Under the pieces are notes generated by a model. That model made no database searches, was not told where the DNA came from, and was given only the letters and a program-made list of their open reading frames with translations. DNA of 38,151 nucleotides from Gemmatimonadota bacterium (GTDB taxonomy: Bacteria; Gemmatimonadota; Gemmatimonadetes; Longimicrobiales; Gaopeijiaceae): assembly GCA_022826005.1 (NCBI GenBank), contig JAJDVT010000058.1, forward strand, positions 70,605 through 108,755. Direction: 5' to 3'. A program made the translations under genes and the position numbers. Shown here piece after piece: positions 1-8,698 of this stretch (positions within the stretch are counted from its first letter, which is position 1; the number at the start of each line of letters is the position of its first letter).

Positions 1-828
1 CATGATCTGCCGTACAGTTCCGTCGGGACGCCGCCATGTGAGCTCGGGCTTGTCGTTGCGCCCGTGGACGAACTCGCCTCCGACAACGCCAACCCTTCCG
101 GATGGACTCAGGAGCCCGGTGGACTCCCTCTCCGTAAACGGAAGCCAGTCGTAGTCGGCGACGGTGTCCGCGACCTGGGCAGAGACGTCGAAGCGGATCA
201 GGTGCCCCGTGAGCCAGGGTTCATCGAATTGAATGCCGCTGGCCGGCATGACGGACATCGGTGTGGACGCCATGAGGACCCGGCCACTCTCGCCCATCCC
301 CAACGCCCTCAGACCGATGCCCCCGGCACCCGGCGGCATCCGTGACGTGAACGCCACGGCACGGCCGGCGAAAAGGGTGAGGCGCATGTTCCAATCGTCC
401 TCGACCAGCAGTGTGTCACCTCGGCCGCCCGTGATGCGGATGGTCCCGTACTGACTGATCTCACCCGGTCCCTCTCCGGGTCCGGACAATACGCTGCGAA
501 AAGTGCCGTCGGGCCCGAGGAGGACGATCTCGCGGTTTTCCCAGTCGAATACCGCGGCGCTCCCATCCGGGTAGAAAACGCCCCCGGTGATGCTCGCGAA
601 CGGGTAGTCGTCCGGATCGGCGCCGTGGGTGTACACGGGATCGCCAGCCAGGGTGAGGGTGGGCGCCTGTGGCGTGCCCGCATACTCGACGATCCGCACG
701 CCGGCGCTGTCCTCGATGTGGACGGGGACGGAGGCGGAAGCGGGGCCGGCGGACTCGCCCGCGTCGTCGCACCCCGCGAACGCAAGGGCGAGAAGAGCCG
801 GGAAGCAGAACCGGCCGGGTGCCGCCAT
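1..828 (-). CDS. 6-bladed beta-propeller lipoprotein, copy 1 (3' end outside window)
   Basis: The 276 visible codons run open to the left edge, so the C-terminus is missing. The N-terminus is a lipoprotein-type signal (LLALAFAGC, Cys about residue 20). It is followed by the family signature HIEDSAGVRIVEYAG (residues 37-51) and propeller-like blade repeats with GPGEGPGE and ELTWRRPDGTVRQI. The ATG at 828 is chosen because the upstream gene's TGA ends at 830, leaving one spacer base, and the signal peptide starts there. It is the distal gene of a four-gene paralogous run. Its function is unknown: the fold is typical of exported binding or scaffold proteins, and no catalytic residues are recognisable. 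The lipobox is slightly atypical (Phe at -3). Confidence 0.8.
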   Translation of the reverse strand, partial: MAAPGRFCFPALLALAFAGCDDAGESAGPASASVPVHIEDSAGVRIVEYAGTPQAPTLTLAGDPVYTHGADPDDYPFASITGGVFYPDGSAAVFDWENREIVLLGPDGTFRSVLSGPGEGPGEISQYGTIRITGGRGDTLLVEDDWNMRLTLFAGRAVAFTSRMPPGAGGIGLRALGMGESGRVLMASTPMSVMPASGIQFDEPWLTGHLIRFDVSAQVADTVADYDWLPFTERESTGLLSPSGRVGVVGGEFVHGRNDKPELTWRRPDGTVRQIM

Positions 829-829
829 T

Positions 830-2047
830 TCAGTTGACCTCCACCAGCTCGTACACCACCACCATCTCCACATCCATCTCGTTCAGCTGTACGCCGAGTA
901 CCAGCCCATGAGCCACATCGAGGATGGTGAGTTTGGGCGGGGCCTCCACCGTGCCCAGCCATTCCCCGTCGGCGCCGATGACGGTGTAGTGGGGCGCGCC
1001 CTCGCTCCTGTCGCCCGGACGGTAGGAAGGCAGCCATATCCGGCCTTCAGAGTCGGCGAAGGTGATGGTGAAGAGGGGCATCGGCCCCCCGATGACAGCC
1101 CGATAGGTGGCCATGTCGTCATCGGTCATGCGGTCGATGACGGCATCCGACGCGCCCGGGTTGGCCATCTGGTTGCTGGCCCTGAGTCCCGCCTCGATCC
1201 CTTCGAGCATCTCCTCGGTCAGCGGTTCCGGCTCGGCCTGCCAGCGCACGATCTGCGTGACGGTGCCGTCGGGACGGCGCCAGGTGACCTCCGGCCTGTC
1301 GGATCTGGTTTGGACGAACTGGCCGTCCGCGACCGTGATCCAGCCGCCCGCTCCGATCGGGTTCCACCGCATCCCCGGCGGAGCACGCTCAATGAGGTCG
1401 TAGGACGCGACCGTGTCGACGGCGCCGGTTTCCATGTCGAGCCGGGCCATGTGGCCCCGGAGCCACTCCTCTTCAAAGCCGGACCTGAACGAACCCGTGG
1501 TCATGAGCATGTGTCCGGATGAGCCGATTCCCGCGACACTCAGGCCGTTCGCGTGGCGGATGTCCACCGTCTGCTCGACCGAACCGCCGTCAAAGATGGT
1601 CAAGCGGTACTGGAACTGGTCGACCGCCAGAAACCTGTCCTGCCCCAGCGCAAACGTCGCCCCCACGTAGTCAACGTCGCCCGGTCCCTCTCCCGGCCCG
1701 GCAATCACTTCGTGCGAGGTGCCGTCCGGACTCAGCACGATCAGTTCCTTGTTGAACACATCCGAGACGATGGCGCCGCCGTCCGGGAAGAGGCTGCCGG
1801 GGTGGATGCCCTGGAAGGCGTAGTCGCCCGGATTGGCGCCGTGCCGGTACAGTGGCTCCGCCGGGAGCTGAAAGGGAGCGTCGACTTCCGGCATCCCGGC
1901 GTACTCGACGATCCGCACGCCGGCGCTGTCCTCGATCTGGACGGGGATGCCGCCGGTCTCGCGGACTTCACTTGTGCCGCCGCAGGCGCTGAGGCCCGTA
2001 GCCATGACCGGCGCCAGGAGCAGGACGGGTTGGTAGTTGTTTCGCAT
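830..2047 (-). CDS. 6-bladed beta-propeller lipoprotein, copy 2
   Basis: This is a 405-residue predicted lipoprotein with signal MRNNYQPVLLLAPVMATGLSAC (lipobox LSAC, Cys22), the signature VQIEDSAGVRIVEYAGMP at about residues 35-52, and repeated blade segments ending in VVVYELVEVN. An open frame extends upstream to 2467, but it is antisense-like sequence overlapping the previous gene. The ATG at 2047 is preceded by AGGAG that overlaps the stop of copy 3, and it starts a proper signal peptide. It lies 14 nt after copy 3 and 1 nt before copy 1, so the genes are probably co-transcribed. It is very similar to copy 3 (a 53-nt block is identical), which points to recent duplication. Ligand or partner is unknown. 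Confidence 0.85.
   Translation of the reverse strand: MRNNYQPVLLLAPVMATGLSACGGTSEVRETGGIPVQIEDSAGVRIVEYAGMPEVDAPFQLPAEPLYRHGANPGDYAFQGIHPGSLFPDGGAIVSDVFNKELIVLSPDGTSHEVIAGPGEGPGDVDYVGATFALGQDRFLAVDQFQYRLTIFDGGSVEQTVDIRHANGLSVAGIGSSGHMLMTTGSFRSGFEEEWLRGHMARLDMETGAVDTVASYDLIERAPPGMRWNPIGAGGWITVADGQFVQTRSDRPEVTWRRPDGTVTQIVRWQAEPEPLTEEMLEGIEAGLRASNQMANPGASDAVIDRMTDDDMATYRAVIGGPMPLFTITFADSEGRIWLPSYRPGDRSEGAPHYTVIGADGEWLGTVEAPPKLTILDVAHGLVLGVQLNEMDVEMVVVYELVEVN
1779..1831. repeat. 53-nt block shared exactly with 3002-3054
   Basis: Positions 1779-1831 inside lipoprotein copy 2 match 3002-3054 inside copy 3 base for base. They encode the same stretch around HPGSLFPDG. Flanking sequence is also highly similar (for example 1697-1778 against 2920-3001). 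The perfect block shows recent duplication or gene conversion and could be a recombination hotspot. Confidence 0.9.
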
Positions 2048-2061
2048 TTTTCCCGTATCTC

Positions 2062-3264
2062 CTATGTCTCCACTAGCTCGTACACCACCACATTCTGCAC
2101 GTCTGCTTCGTCCAGTTGGACTCCGAGCACGAGCCCATGAGCTACATCGAGAATGGTGAGCCGCGGCGGGGCCTCCACCGTGCCCAGCCATTCCCCATCG
2201 GCGGAGATGACGGTGTAATGTGACGAGTCTTCGGTGCCCAGCCGGTAGGAGGGCAACCACACCCGGCCCTCCGAGTCGCCGATGGGCGTGGCGAAGAGGG
2301 GCATCGGCCAGCCGACGACCGCCCGATAGTTGGCCATTTGCGCATCGGTGGCGCGATCGATCAGGGCAGCCGACACGCCCGCGCTGGACATCTGAGTGGC
2401 GGCCCGGATTCCCGCCTCGATGCCTTCGAGCGACTCTTCGGTCAGGGGAGCGGCCTCGGCTTCCCACCGCACGATCTGCGTGACCGTGCCATTGGGCCGA
2501 CGCCAGGTGACCTGCGGTCTGTCAGAACGCGCATAGACGAACTGACCGGCGGCTACTGCAACCCAGCCGAACGGTGTGACGGGGTTTCTTCGCAGCCCTG
2601 ATGGGGGGCGCGATGCCAGGTCGTAGGACGCGACCGTGTCGAGGGCGCCCGTCTCCATGTCAACCCGTGCCATGTGACCTTGAAGCCACTCCTCTTCGAA
2701 GTCGAAGCTGAATGCACCAGTGACCATCATCAGTTCTCCGGATGTGCCGATTCCCAGGACACGCAGGCCGTCCGTGTGTCGGATGTCCAACGTGCGCTCG
2801 ACTGAACCGTCGGCGAAAACGGTCACGCGACCCAAGTCGCGATCAGCCACCAGAACCCTGTCCTGATCCAGCGCTAACGTGGCCCCCGCGTAGGCAACGT
2901 CACCCGGTCCCACCCCCGGCCCGGCAATCACCTCGTGCGAGGTGCCGTCCGGACTCAGAACGATCAGTTCCTCGTTGGACACATCCGAAACAATGGCGCT
3001 ACCGTCCGGGAAGAGGCTGCCGGGGTGGATGCCCTGGAAGGCGTAGTCGCCCGGGCTGGCGCCGTGGCGATAGCGTGGTTCCGCCGCAAACCGGAAGGGG
3101 GCTTCGGTGTCCGGCATCCCCGCGTATTCGACGATGCGCACGCCGGCGCTGTCCTCGATCTGGACGGGGGCGTCGGCGATTGCCTGGGTATCGGGCTGGC
3201 AGGCGCCGAGGCCTGCCGCAAGCACCGACGCCGTCAACAAGGTAAGCAGGTGTCCATTTCGCAT
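2062..3264 (-). CDS. 6-bladed beta-propeller lipoprotein, copy 3
   Basis: This is a 400-residue lipoprotein precursor: MRNGHLLTLLTASVLAAGLGAC (lipobox LGAC, Cys22), then VQIEDSAGVRIVEYAGMP and a propeller-like body ending in NVVVYELVET. The ATG at 3264 has a strong Shine-Dalgarno (TTAGGAGG, about 6 nt upstream). It begins 10 nt after copy 4 ends. Of the four genes it is closest to copy 2; alignable segments such as DGTSHEVIAGPG and HPGSLFPDG are the same in both. Assignment to the 6-bladed propeller family rests on these repeats and the signature. The biochemical role is unknown, and location on the periplasmic side of a membrane is inferred from the lipobox. Confidence 0.87.
   Translation of the reverse strand: MRNGHLLTLLTASVLAAGLGACQPDTQAIADAPVQIEDSAGVRIVEYAGMPDTEAPFRFAAEPRYRHGASPGDYAFQGIHPGSLFPDGSAIVSDVSNEELIVLSPDGTSHEVIAGPGVGPGDVAYAGATLALDQDRVLVADRDLGRVTVFADGSVERTLDIRHTDGLRVLGIGTSGELMMVTGAFSFDFEEEWLQGHMARVDMETGALDTVASYDLASRPPSGLRRNPVTPFGWVAVAAGQFVYARSDRPQVTWRRPNGTVTQIVRWEAEAAPLTEESLEGIEAGIRAATQMSSAGVSAALIDRATDAQMANYRAVVGWPMPLFATPIGDSEGRVWLPSYRLGTEDSSHYTVISADGEWLGTVEAPPRLTILDVAHGLVLGVQLDEADVQNVVVYELVET
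3002..3054. repeat. 53-nt block shared exactly with 1779-1831
   Basis: This is the partner of the identical block in lipoprotein copy 2, in the same reading frame and orientation and 1,223 nt apart. Recombination between the two would delete or duplicate exactly one gene unit. Confidence 0.9.
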
Positions 3265-3274
3265 TTCCCGCCTC

Positions 3275-4483
3275 CTAACGCGCCACGAGTTCGTAGACCA
3301 CCACGCTCTCCACGTCCATGTCCCCCTTCATGACACCCACTACCCGTCTCCGGTTTACGTCGAAGACGCGGAGCCCTTCCGGCACGGTGACGCGCCCCAG
3401 CCACAGGCCGTCGGAGGAAAAGACGATGTAGGACCGGGTGGTCGTTTCCAGGGAGGGGTAGTATTCGCGCAGCCAGACACGACCCTCGTCGTCCGCCATG
3501 AGCCCCGTGAAGAGGGGCAGTGGCTTGTCGGTGTCGAATTGCCATGTGGCCAGCATGCCCTCGAGCAGCGAAGCCCGGTCCTCTTCCGTCCGTGCCCCGA
3601 GTTCGTCCAGGATTCCGCCCTCCAGCTCCCTCGCCAACTGGTCCCGGTGTTCGTCGGCAGGGTAGACCCACTCGGGCTGCCACCGAGCGATTTGCCGGAT
3701 CGAACCATCCGCCCGGCGCCAGGTGAGTTCCGGCTTGTCGGTGCGACCCTGGACGAACTCCCCGCGAACAGGCGCGATCCCACCGGAGTGTGGGGCAGGG
3801 TTCCTCGAGCGCGGACGAACTGCTGGCTGGGGTGGTACCCAGTCGTATGAAAGGATGGTGTCGGTTGCTCCGTTGGCGAGGTCGAGACGGACCATGTAGC
3901 CAGCCTCCCAACCGTCCTGGGAAGGGCGCACACTCCGCGTGGACACCATCAGGATATCGCCGTCCTCGCTGATCCCGCGCGCGCCGAAAGCCTGGCTGAG
4001 TTCCGGCGGGACCGTCGTCGTGCGCACGAAAGCACCTCCCGCGAAGAGCGAGAACCGGGTGTTGGTGTAGTCCTGAATGAGCAGGCTGTCCTGTCCCAGG
4101 GGCAGCATCGCTTTCGGAGGACCGCCTAATTCGGCCGGGCCCTCCCCACGGCGTGCGAGAACCGAACCGGACCGCCCGTCGGTCTCCAGGAGCACAAGAT
4201 CGCCGCTGTCGGCATCGTAGACTGCGGCGCCCCCGTTGTTCAGAAGTACCCCGGACGTGACCCAGGTGAACATGTAGTCGCCCGGCCCGGCCCCGTAGCG
4301 GTACACCGGCTCGGGTGCGAAGCGGAAGGGGGCTTCTTTGTACGGGACGCCGGCGTACTCAACGATCCGCACGTCGGCGCTGTCCTCGATCTGGACCTGG
4401 GTGCCGCCGGTCGGCTCCGTGTCGTCGCCGCACGCTACGAGAACGGTCGTCAGCATCAGGATGGAGCAATACGCACTTCGCAT
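3275..4483 (-). CDS. 6-bladed beta-propeller lipoprotein, copy 4
   Basis: This 402-residue predicted lipoprotein has signal MRSAYCSILMLTTVLVAC (lipobox LVAC, Cys18) followed by VQIEDSADVRIVEYAGVP, a variant of the family signature. Later segments include RRGEGPAELGG, ELTWRRADGSIRQIARW and a C-terminal VESVVVYELVAR. The start at 4483 has GGGAGG 6-7 nt upstream. It is the first gene of the four-gene minus-strand run and diverges from the Bat operon, so its promoter should lie in 4484-4585. It is more diverged than copies 2 and 3. Function is unknown. Confidence 0.87.
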   Translation of the reverse strand: MRSAYCSILMLTTVLVACGDDTEPTGGTQVQIEDSADVRIVEYAGVPYKEAPFRFAPEPVYRYGAGPGDYMFTWVTSGVLLNNGGAAVYDADSGDLVLLETDGRSGSVLARRGEGPAELGGPPKAMLPLGQDSLLIQDYTNTRFSLFAGGAFVRTTTVPPELSQAFGARGISEDGDILMVSTRSVRPSQDGWEAGYMVRLDLANGATDTILSYDWVPPQPAVRPRSRNPAPHSGGIAPVRGEFVQGRTDKPELTWRRADGSIRQIARWQPEWVYPADEHRDQLARELEGGILDELGARTEEDRASLLEGMLATWQFDTDKPLPLFTGLMADDEGRVWLREYYPSLETTTRSYIVFSSDGLWLGRVTVPEGLRVFDVNRRRVVGVMKGDMDVESVVVYELVAR

Positions 4484-4585
4484 TTTGACCTCCCTTTGCC
4501 GCGCGCGCGAGGAGATCCGGCAACCGTTCCGCGCGGCGCGTTATCATTAAGGTTGCCCTGCAAACAACCCGAAACACAAGGTGGC
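4484..4585. promoter_or_regulatory. Divergent intergenic region, lipoprotein array / Bat operon
   Basis: This is the only gap between the minus-strand lipoprotein run and the plus-strand Bat operon, so both promoters are expected here. The one AT-richer patch is TTATCATTAAGG at about 4541-4552, about 35 nt upstream of the moxR start, and could hold a -10 element in either direction. AAGGTGG at 4579-4584 is a plausible ribosome-binding site for moxR. No convincing -35/-10 pair or operator was found. Confidence 0.4.
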
Positions 4586-5575
4586 ATGAACCGAGACATC
4601 GAAGTCATACAGGCGAGGATCAAGGAAACGAGCGGTTTCGTCGACCGTCTGCTCGAAGAGGTGGGCGGCGTGATCGTGGGCCAGAAGGCGATGGTCGAGC
4701 AACTGCTGGTGGGGCTGCTTTCGGACGGGCACGTCCTCATGGAAGGGGTGCCGGGGCTGGCCAAGACGCTCACCGTGCGGACGCTGGCCGACGCGATCCG
4801 GACCTCGTTCCAGCGCATCCAGTTCACCCCCGATCTGCTCCCGGCCGACCTGATCGGGACGCTGATCTACGATCCCCGCAAATCCGAATTCAAGACCCGG
4901 AGGGGGCCGGTCTTCGCGAACGTGATCCTGGCCGACGAGATCAACCGTTCGCCGGCGAAGGTGCAGTCGGCGCTGCTCGAAGCCATGCAGGAGCGCACGG
5001 TGACGATCGGCGAGGACACCTACCCGCTGCCGTCCCCGTTCCTCGTGCTCGCGACCCAGAATCCGATCGACCAGGAGGGGACCTACCCGCTCCCCGAGGC
5101 GCAGGTGGACCGCTTCATGCTCAAGCTCTCGGTGGGGTATCCGAACCGGGACGAGGAGCTGGAGATCATGCGGCGGATGAGCTCGGGGCCGACGCCGGCC
5201 GCCGAGCCGGTGGTCACGCCTGAGGAGATTCTTACGGCGCGCGAGGCGGTCGAGACGATCTATATGGACAGCCAGGTGGAGCGGTACATCGTGGACCTGG
5301 TCTTCGCCACCCGCGAGCCGGCGGAAAGCGGCCTCGCCGAGCTCGATCCGCTGATCTCGTTCGGGGCCTCGCCGCGGGCGTCGATCTACCTGGCGAAGAC
5401 TTCGCGGGCGCACGCGTTCCTGCGGCACCGCGGCTACGTGACGCCCGAGGATGTGCGCTCGGTTGCAATGGACGTGCTCAGGCACAGGGTCATCCTCACG
5501 TATGAGGCGGAGGCGGAGGAGGTGACGGCGGAGGACGTGGTGACCCGGGTGCTGGACACGGTCGAGGTGCCGTAG
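4586..5575 (+). CDS. MoxR-family AAA+ ATPase
   Basis: The 329-residue cytoplasmic ATPase shows Walker A GVPGLAKT (54-61), Walker B VILADEINR (113-121), sensor-1 LATQNP (155-160) and EAQVDRF (171-177) with the likely arginine finger, all diagnostic of MoxR ATPases. The family acts as a chaperone-like partner for VWA-domain proteins, which fits the BatA and BatB genes downstream. An in-frame ATG lies 90 nt upstream, but MNRDIEVIQ at 4586 matches the usual family N-terminus and has AAGGTGG before it. It is the first gene of the Bat operon; AGGAGG at its stop codon serves the next gene. Confidence 0.95.
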   Translation: MNRDIEVIQARIKETSGFVDRLLEEVGGVIVGQKAMVEQLLVGLLSDGHVLMEGVPGLAKTLTVRTLADAIRTSFQRIQFTPDLLPADLIGTLIYDPRKSEFKTRRGPVFANVILADEINRSPAKVQSALLEAMQERTVTIGEDTYPLPSPFLVLATQNPIDQEGTYPLPEAQVDRFMLKLSVGYPNRDEELEIMRRMSSGPTPAAEPVVTPEEILTAREAVETIYMDSQVERYIVDLVFATREPAESGLAELDPLISFGASPRASIYLAKTSRAHAFLRHRGYVTPEDVRSVAMDVLRHRVILTYEAEAEEVTAEDVVTRVLDTVEVP

Positions 5576-5585
5576 GAGGTTGGCG

Positions 5586-6584
5586 GTGAAGTTGCGGCCA
5601 GGCATCGGACGGGGCCAGGGGGCGCGCGGGGTAGCCGCCGGTGCAGCCGGCGCGCGTGGTGCTGCGACGGCGGGCGGGCGCGTCACGGACGGCAAAGGGG
5701 CTGTGGCGATTACCCGCGAGATCCTCAAGCAGGTACGCCGGATCGAGATCACGACGCGCGGCCTGGTGAACGAGGTCTTCTCGGGCGAGTACCACTCCGT
5801 CTTCAAGGGGCGGGGGATGAGCTTCGCCGAGGTGCGGGAGTACCAGTACGGGGACGACATCCGCGGGATCGACTGGAACGTGACCGCCCGCACCGGTTCG
5901 CCGCATGTGAAGGTTTTCGAGGAGGAGCGCGAGCTCACCCTGATGCTGGTGGTGGATGTGAGCGCGTCGTCGGAGTTCGGGACGCGGGGCCGGACGAAGG
6001 CTGAGTTGGCGGCTGAGTTGTGCGGGGTGATCGCCTTCAGCGCCATCAAGAACAACGACAAGGTGGGACTGATTCTCTTTTCCGACCGGATCGAGCGCTT
6101 CGTGCCGCCGCGGAAGGGACGCCGGCATGCGTTGCGCGTGCTGCGCGAACTGCTCTTTCATCCGGCCGAGGGGAAGGGGACCGACATCGGTGGCGCGCTG
6201 GAGTACCTGGCGCGGGTGGCCAAGCGCCGCGCGGTGGTCTTTCTGGTGTCGGACTTTCTGGCCGGGGGCTACGAGCAGGCGCTGTCGGTGGCGGCGCGCA
6301 GGCACGATCTGGTGGCGGTCAGGGTGGGCGACCGGCGCGAGCAGGAGATCCCGCCGATCGGATTCGTCGAGTTCGAGGACCCGGAGACCGGGCAGCGCGT
6401 GCTGGTGAACACGTCGCGGGGGCTGTTCCAGGAGCGCTTCGGGGAACACCGGGCCGACGTACGCCGCCGGGTGGACCGGCTGCTGCGCCGCAGCAAGGTG
6501 GATTCGATCGACGTTACCACCGGGGTGCCGTACGACAAGGCGCTCCGGCGCTTCTTCGAGGAACGGGGACGGCGGGTGCGATGA
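5586..6584 (+). CDS. DUF58 domain protein (VWA-like), Bat operon
   Basis: The product has 332 residues. The DUF58 hallmark runs from GEYHSVFKGRGMSF through EVREYQYGDD to IDWNVTARTG (residues 67-104). It is followed by a VWA-like strand and metal-site motif VVDVSASSE (122-130). DUF58 proteins are regularly encoded between moxR and VWA genes and probably act in the same complex; the precise role is unknown. The GTG at 5586 is chosen because AGGAGG (5574-5579) sits 6 nt upstream; a TTG at 5580 is too close. The first 40 residues are Gly/Ala-rich and unlike the family core, so a later GTG (5703) is possible. The stop overlaps the next start (ATGA). Confidence 0.9.
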   Translation: MKLRPGIGRGQGARGVAAGAAGARGAATAGGRVTDGKGAVAITREILKQVRRIEITTRGLVNEVFSGEYHSVFKGRGMSFAEVREYQYGDDIRGIDWNVTARTGSPHVKVFEEERELTLMLVVDVSASSEFGTRGRTKAELAAELCGVIAFSAIKNNDKVGLILFSDRIERFVPPRKGRRHALRVLRELLFHPAEGKGTDIGGALEYLARVAKRRAVVFLVSDFLAGGYEQALSVAARRHDLVAVRVGDRREQEIPPIGFVEFEDPETGQRVLVNTSRGLFQERFGEHRADVRRRVDRLLRRSKVDSIDVTTGVPYDKALRRFFEERGRRVR

Positions 6585-7693
6585 TGGAGGGGACCGCACG
6601 ACGCCTGCTGGCGGGAACCGCGAGTGCGCGGCGCTTGGCGAGGGGCTTGCTGTCCCTGGGCGTCGTGGTGGCGCTGCAAGGCGCGGGTCCCGCCCCCCAG
6701 GAACCCCGCGTCACGATGCAGGTGGACACGACGCTCATCAACGTTGGCGACCCGATCATTGTGCGGCTCGTGGTGGACCACCCGGCAGACTGGACGGTCC
6801 AGTGGGCGGACTCGCTCGACCTCTCGCCGTTCGAGGTGCTGCACTACGAGGCCGCCGAGGCCACGCCCGCGCCTTCGGGCGAAGGGATGCGCTCCGCGGC
6901 CTCCCTTGTCATTACCAGCTTCGAACTGGGCGAGCTCGAGATCCGGCCGATCGAGGTGGCCGTCACCGCCCCCGACGGCAACGTCTGGACGCTGCTCACC
7001 GATCCGTTCCGCATCGGCGTGGAGAGCGTCGGGCTCGACGAGTCCGGGGAGATTCGCGACATCAAGGGACCGCTTTCGCTGCCTCGCAGCTGGTGGGGGC
7101 TGTTGCCGTGGCTGCTCCTCGCGGCCGCTCTGGCGGGCGGCGGCTACTACCTGCACCGCCGCATGCGGAACCGTCCGGTGACCGCGGCGGCCAAGCCCGC
7201 ACCCCCGCCCCGTCCCTTCCACGTAGTCGCCCTCGAGCAGCTGGACGAACTGGAGACATCGTCGCTGCTGGAGCGCGGCCAGGTGAAGGCCTACCACATC
7301 CGCATCTCCGAGATCATTCGCGCGTATGTCGAGGGCCAGCTCGAGGTGCCCGCCCTCGAGATGACCACCCGGGAGGTCGTGCGCGGCCTGCGCCGGGCGT
7401 CGCTGAGCGGAGCGATCACCGGGAGCTTCCGGAGCTTCCTCGCCCGCTGCGACCTGGTGAAGTTCGCGAAACTGCGACCTGGAGCGGACGAGTCCGGGGA
7501 ACTGATGGGGGTAGCCCGTTCGCTGGTGGCGATGACGAGCGGGGTAGAGAGCGGGAGGAATGGGCGGACGGATGAATCCGCGACGGCCGCGGGATCGGCC
7601 GAGGGCGGAGAGCCGCAGGCGGGGCAGCCGCAGTCGGCAGAGTGGGAGGAGCCGGAGACGCCAGCCGGCCGCGTGGAGGCTCGCGTCCAATGA
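6581..7693 (+). CDS. Membrane protein with BatD-like N-domain and DUF4381-like C-domain
   Basis: The 370-residue protein has a signal-like N-terminus (about 19-40), a periplasmic beta-domain beginning VTMQVDTTLINVGDPI (45-60), one transmembrane helix (about 171-191, WWGLLPWLLLAAALAGGGYY) and a cytoplasmic helical tail (about 205-315) with ALEQLDEL, EIIRAYVE and RCDLVKFAKLRP, resembling DUF4381. Such proteins usually sit between DUF58 and batA. The start is coupled to the DUF58 stop by ATGA at 6581, and a second ATG follows at once. The last 50 residues are Glu/Gly/Gln-rich and low-complexity. The open frame extends far upstream in the DUF58 gene, but that part is an off-frame shadow. Function is inferred only from operon context. 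Confidence 0.8.
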   Translation: MMEGTARRLLAGTASARRLARGLLSLGVVVALQGAGPAPQEPRVTMQVDTTLINVGDPIIVRLVVDHPADWTVQWADSLDLSPFEVLHYEAAEATPAPSGEGMRSAASLVITSFELGELEIRPIEVAVTAPDGNVWTLLTDPFRIGVESVGLDESGEIRDIKGPLSLPRSWWGLLPWLLLAAALAGGGYYLHRRMRNRPVTAAAKPAPPPRPFHVVALEQLDELETSSLLERGQVKAYHIRISEIIRAYVEGQLEVPALEMTTREVVRGLRRASLSGAITGSFRSFLARCDLVKFAKLRPGADESGELMGVARSLVAMTSGVESGRNGRTDESATAAGSAEGGEPQAGQPQSAEWEEPETPAGRVEARVQ

Positions 7694-8682
7694 TCTTCCG
7701 GTTCGAGGATCCGTGGATGCTGCTCCTGCTCGGGTTCGTCCCGGTGCTGGCGTGGTGGTACCTGAAGGGGACGCGGCGGCGGCGGGGGTCGCTCACGCAT
7801 CCGGATGCCGAGGGGCTGGCTCACGCCGCCGGAAGCGGAGGCCGGTGGCTGAGCCACCTGCCGGCAGCGCTGAGGGGGCTTGCGCTGGTGTGTCTCATCT
7901 TCGCATTCGCGCGCCCGCAGACGGGCGTCACCGGCGAGAACGTGGTCGCCGAGGGAATTGACATCGTGCTGGCGCTGGACATCTCCAGCTCGATGCTGGC
8001 GGAAGACCTGACGCCCAACCGCATCGAGGCGTCCAAGGAGGTGGCCGCCGACTTCATCGAAGGGCGCACCAACGATCGCATCGGCCTGGTGATTTTCGCG
8101 GGTCGGGCCTTCACGCAGGCTCCGCTGACGCTGGACTATTCCGTCGTCACTTCTCTGATCGCCGAACTCGAGGTGGGAATCATCGAGGACGGCACCGCGG
8201 TCGGAATGGGGCTGGCCACGGCGGTCAAGCGGCTGCAGGCGAGCGAGGCCGCGTCAAAGGTGGTGATTCTCCTGACCGACGGGCGCAACAACCGGGGTGA
8301 GATCGATCCGGTTACCGCGGCGCAGGCAGCCCAGGCGCTGGGGGTTCGCGTCTATGCCATAGGCGCGGGGGCGCGCGGCACGGCGAGGGTTCCCCTACTC
8401 GTCCCGTTCGGGGGACACCGGTATGTCACGACGCGGGTCGATGTGGGCGAGCCGGTTCTGCGCGAGGTCGCGGAGACCACCGGAGGGCGCTACTACCGTG
8501 CCACCGACCGAGAGAGCCTGGAGGCCATCTACGATGAGATCGACGAGCTGGAGACCACCGAGATCCTGGTCGAGGACTTCACCACCTACGGGGAGCGCTT
8601 CCCGCTGCCGCTGGCCGCGGGACTGCTCTTGCTGCTGGGCGAGGTGGTGCTGGGGCGCACTTGGCTGAGGACCCTGCCGTAA
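7690..8682 (+). CDS. batA: BatA-like VWA-domain membrane protein
   Basis: The product has 330 residues. N-terminal helices MLLLLGFVPVLAWWYL (10-25) and LALVCLIFAFARP (64-76) precede a von Willebrand A domain with the MIDAS motif DISSS (97-101), DGTAVGMGLATAV carrying the conserved Thr (167-179), and TDGRNN (196-201). A C-terminal helix is about 311-330. This is the standard BatA architecture: a cytoplasmic-membrane protein with the VWA domain between transmembrane segments. The ATG at 7690 overlaps the previous stop by 4 nt (ATGA) and has GGAGG about 10 nt upstream; an earlier in-frame ATG at 7642 would delete this coupling. A 62-nt AT-rich gap separates it from batB. Confidence 0.92.
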   Translation: MIFRFEDPWMLLLLGFVPVLAWWYLKGTRRRRGSLTHPDAEGLAHAAGSGGRWLSHLPAALRGLALVCLIFAFARPQTGVTGENVVAEGIDIVLALDISSSMLAEDLTPNRIEASKEVAADFIEGRTNDRIGLVIFAGRAFTQAPLTLDYSVVTSLIAELEVGIIEDGTAVGMGLATAVKRLQASEAASKVVILLTDGRNNRGEIDPVTAAQAAQALGVRVYAIGAGARGTARVPLLVPFGGHRYVTTRVDVGEPVLREVAETTGGRYYRATDRESLEAIYDEIDELETTEILVEDFTTYGERFPLPLAAGLLLLLGEVVLGRTWLRTLP

Positions 8683-8698
8683 CATGTGTATGGTTAAC

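Noticed and set aside
5580-5582. TTG start of the DUF58 gene at 5580
   Set aside because: It abuts the AGGAGG ribosome-binding site; GTG at 5586 has normal spacing.
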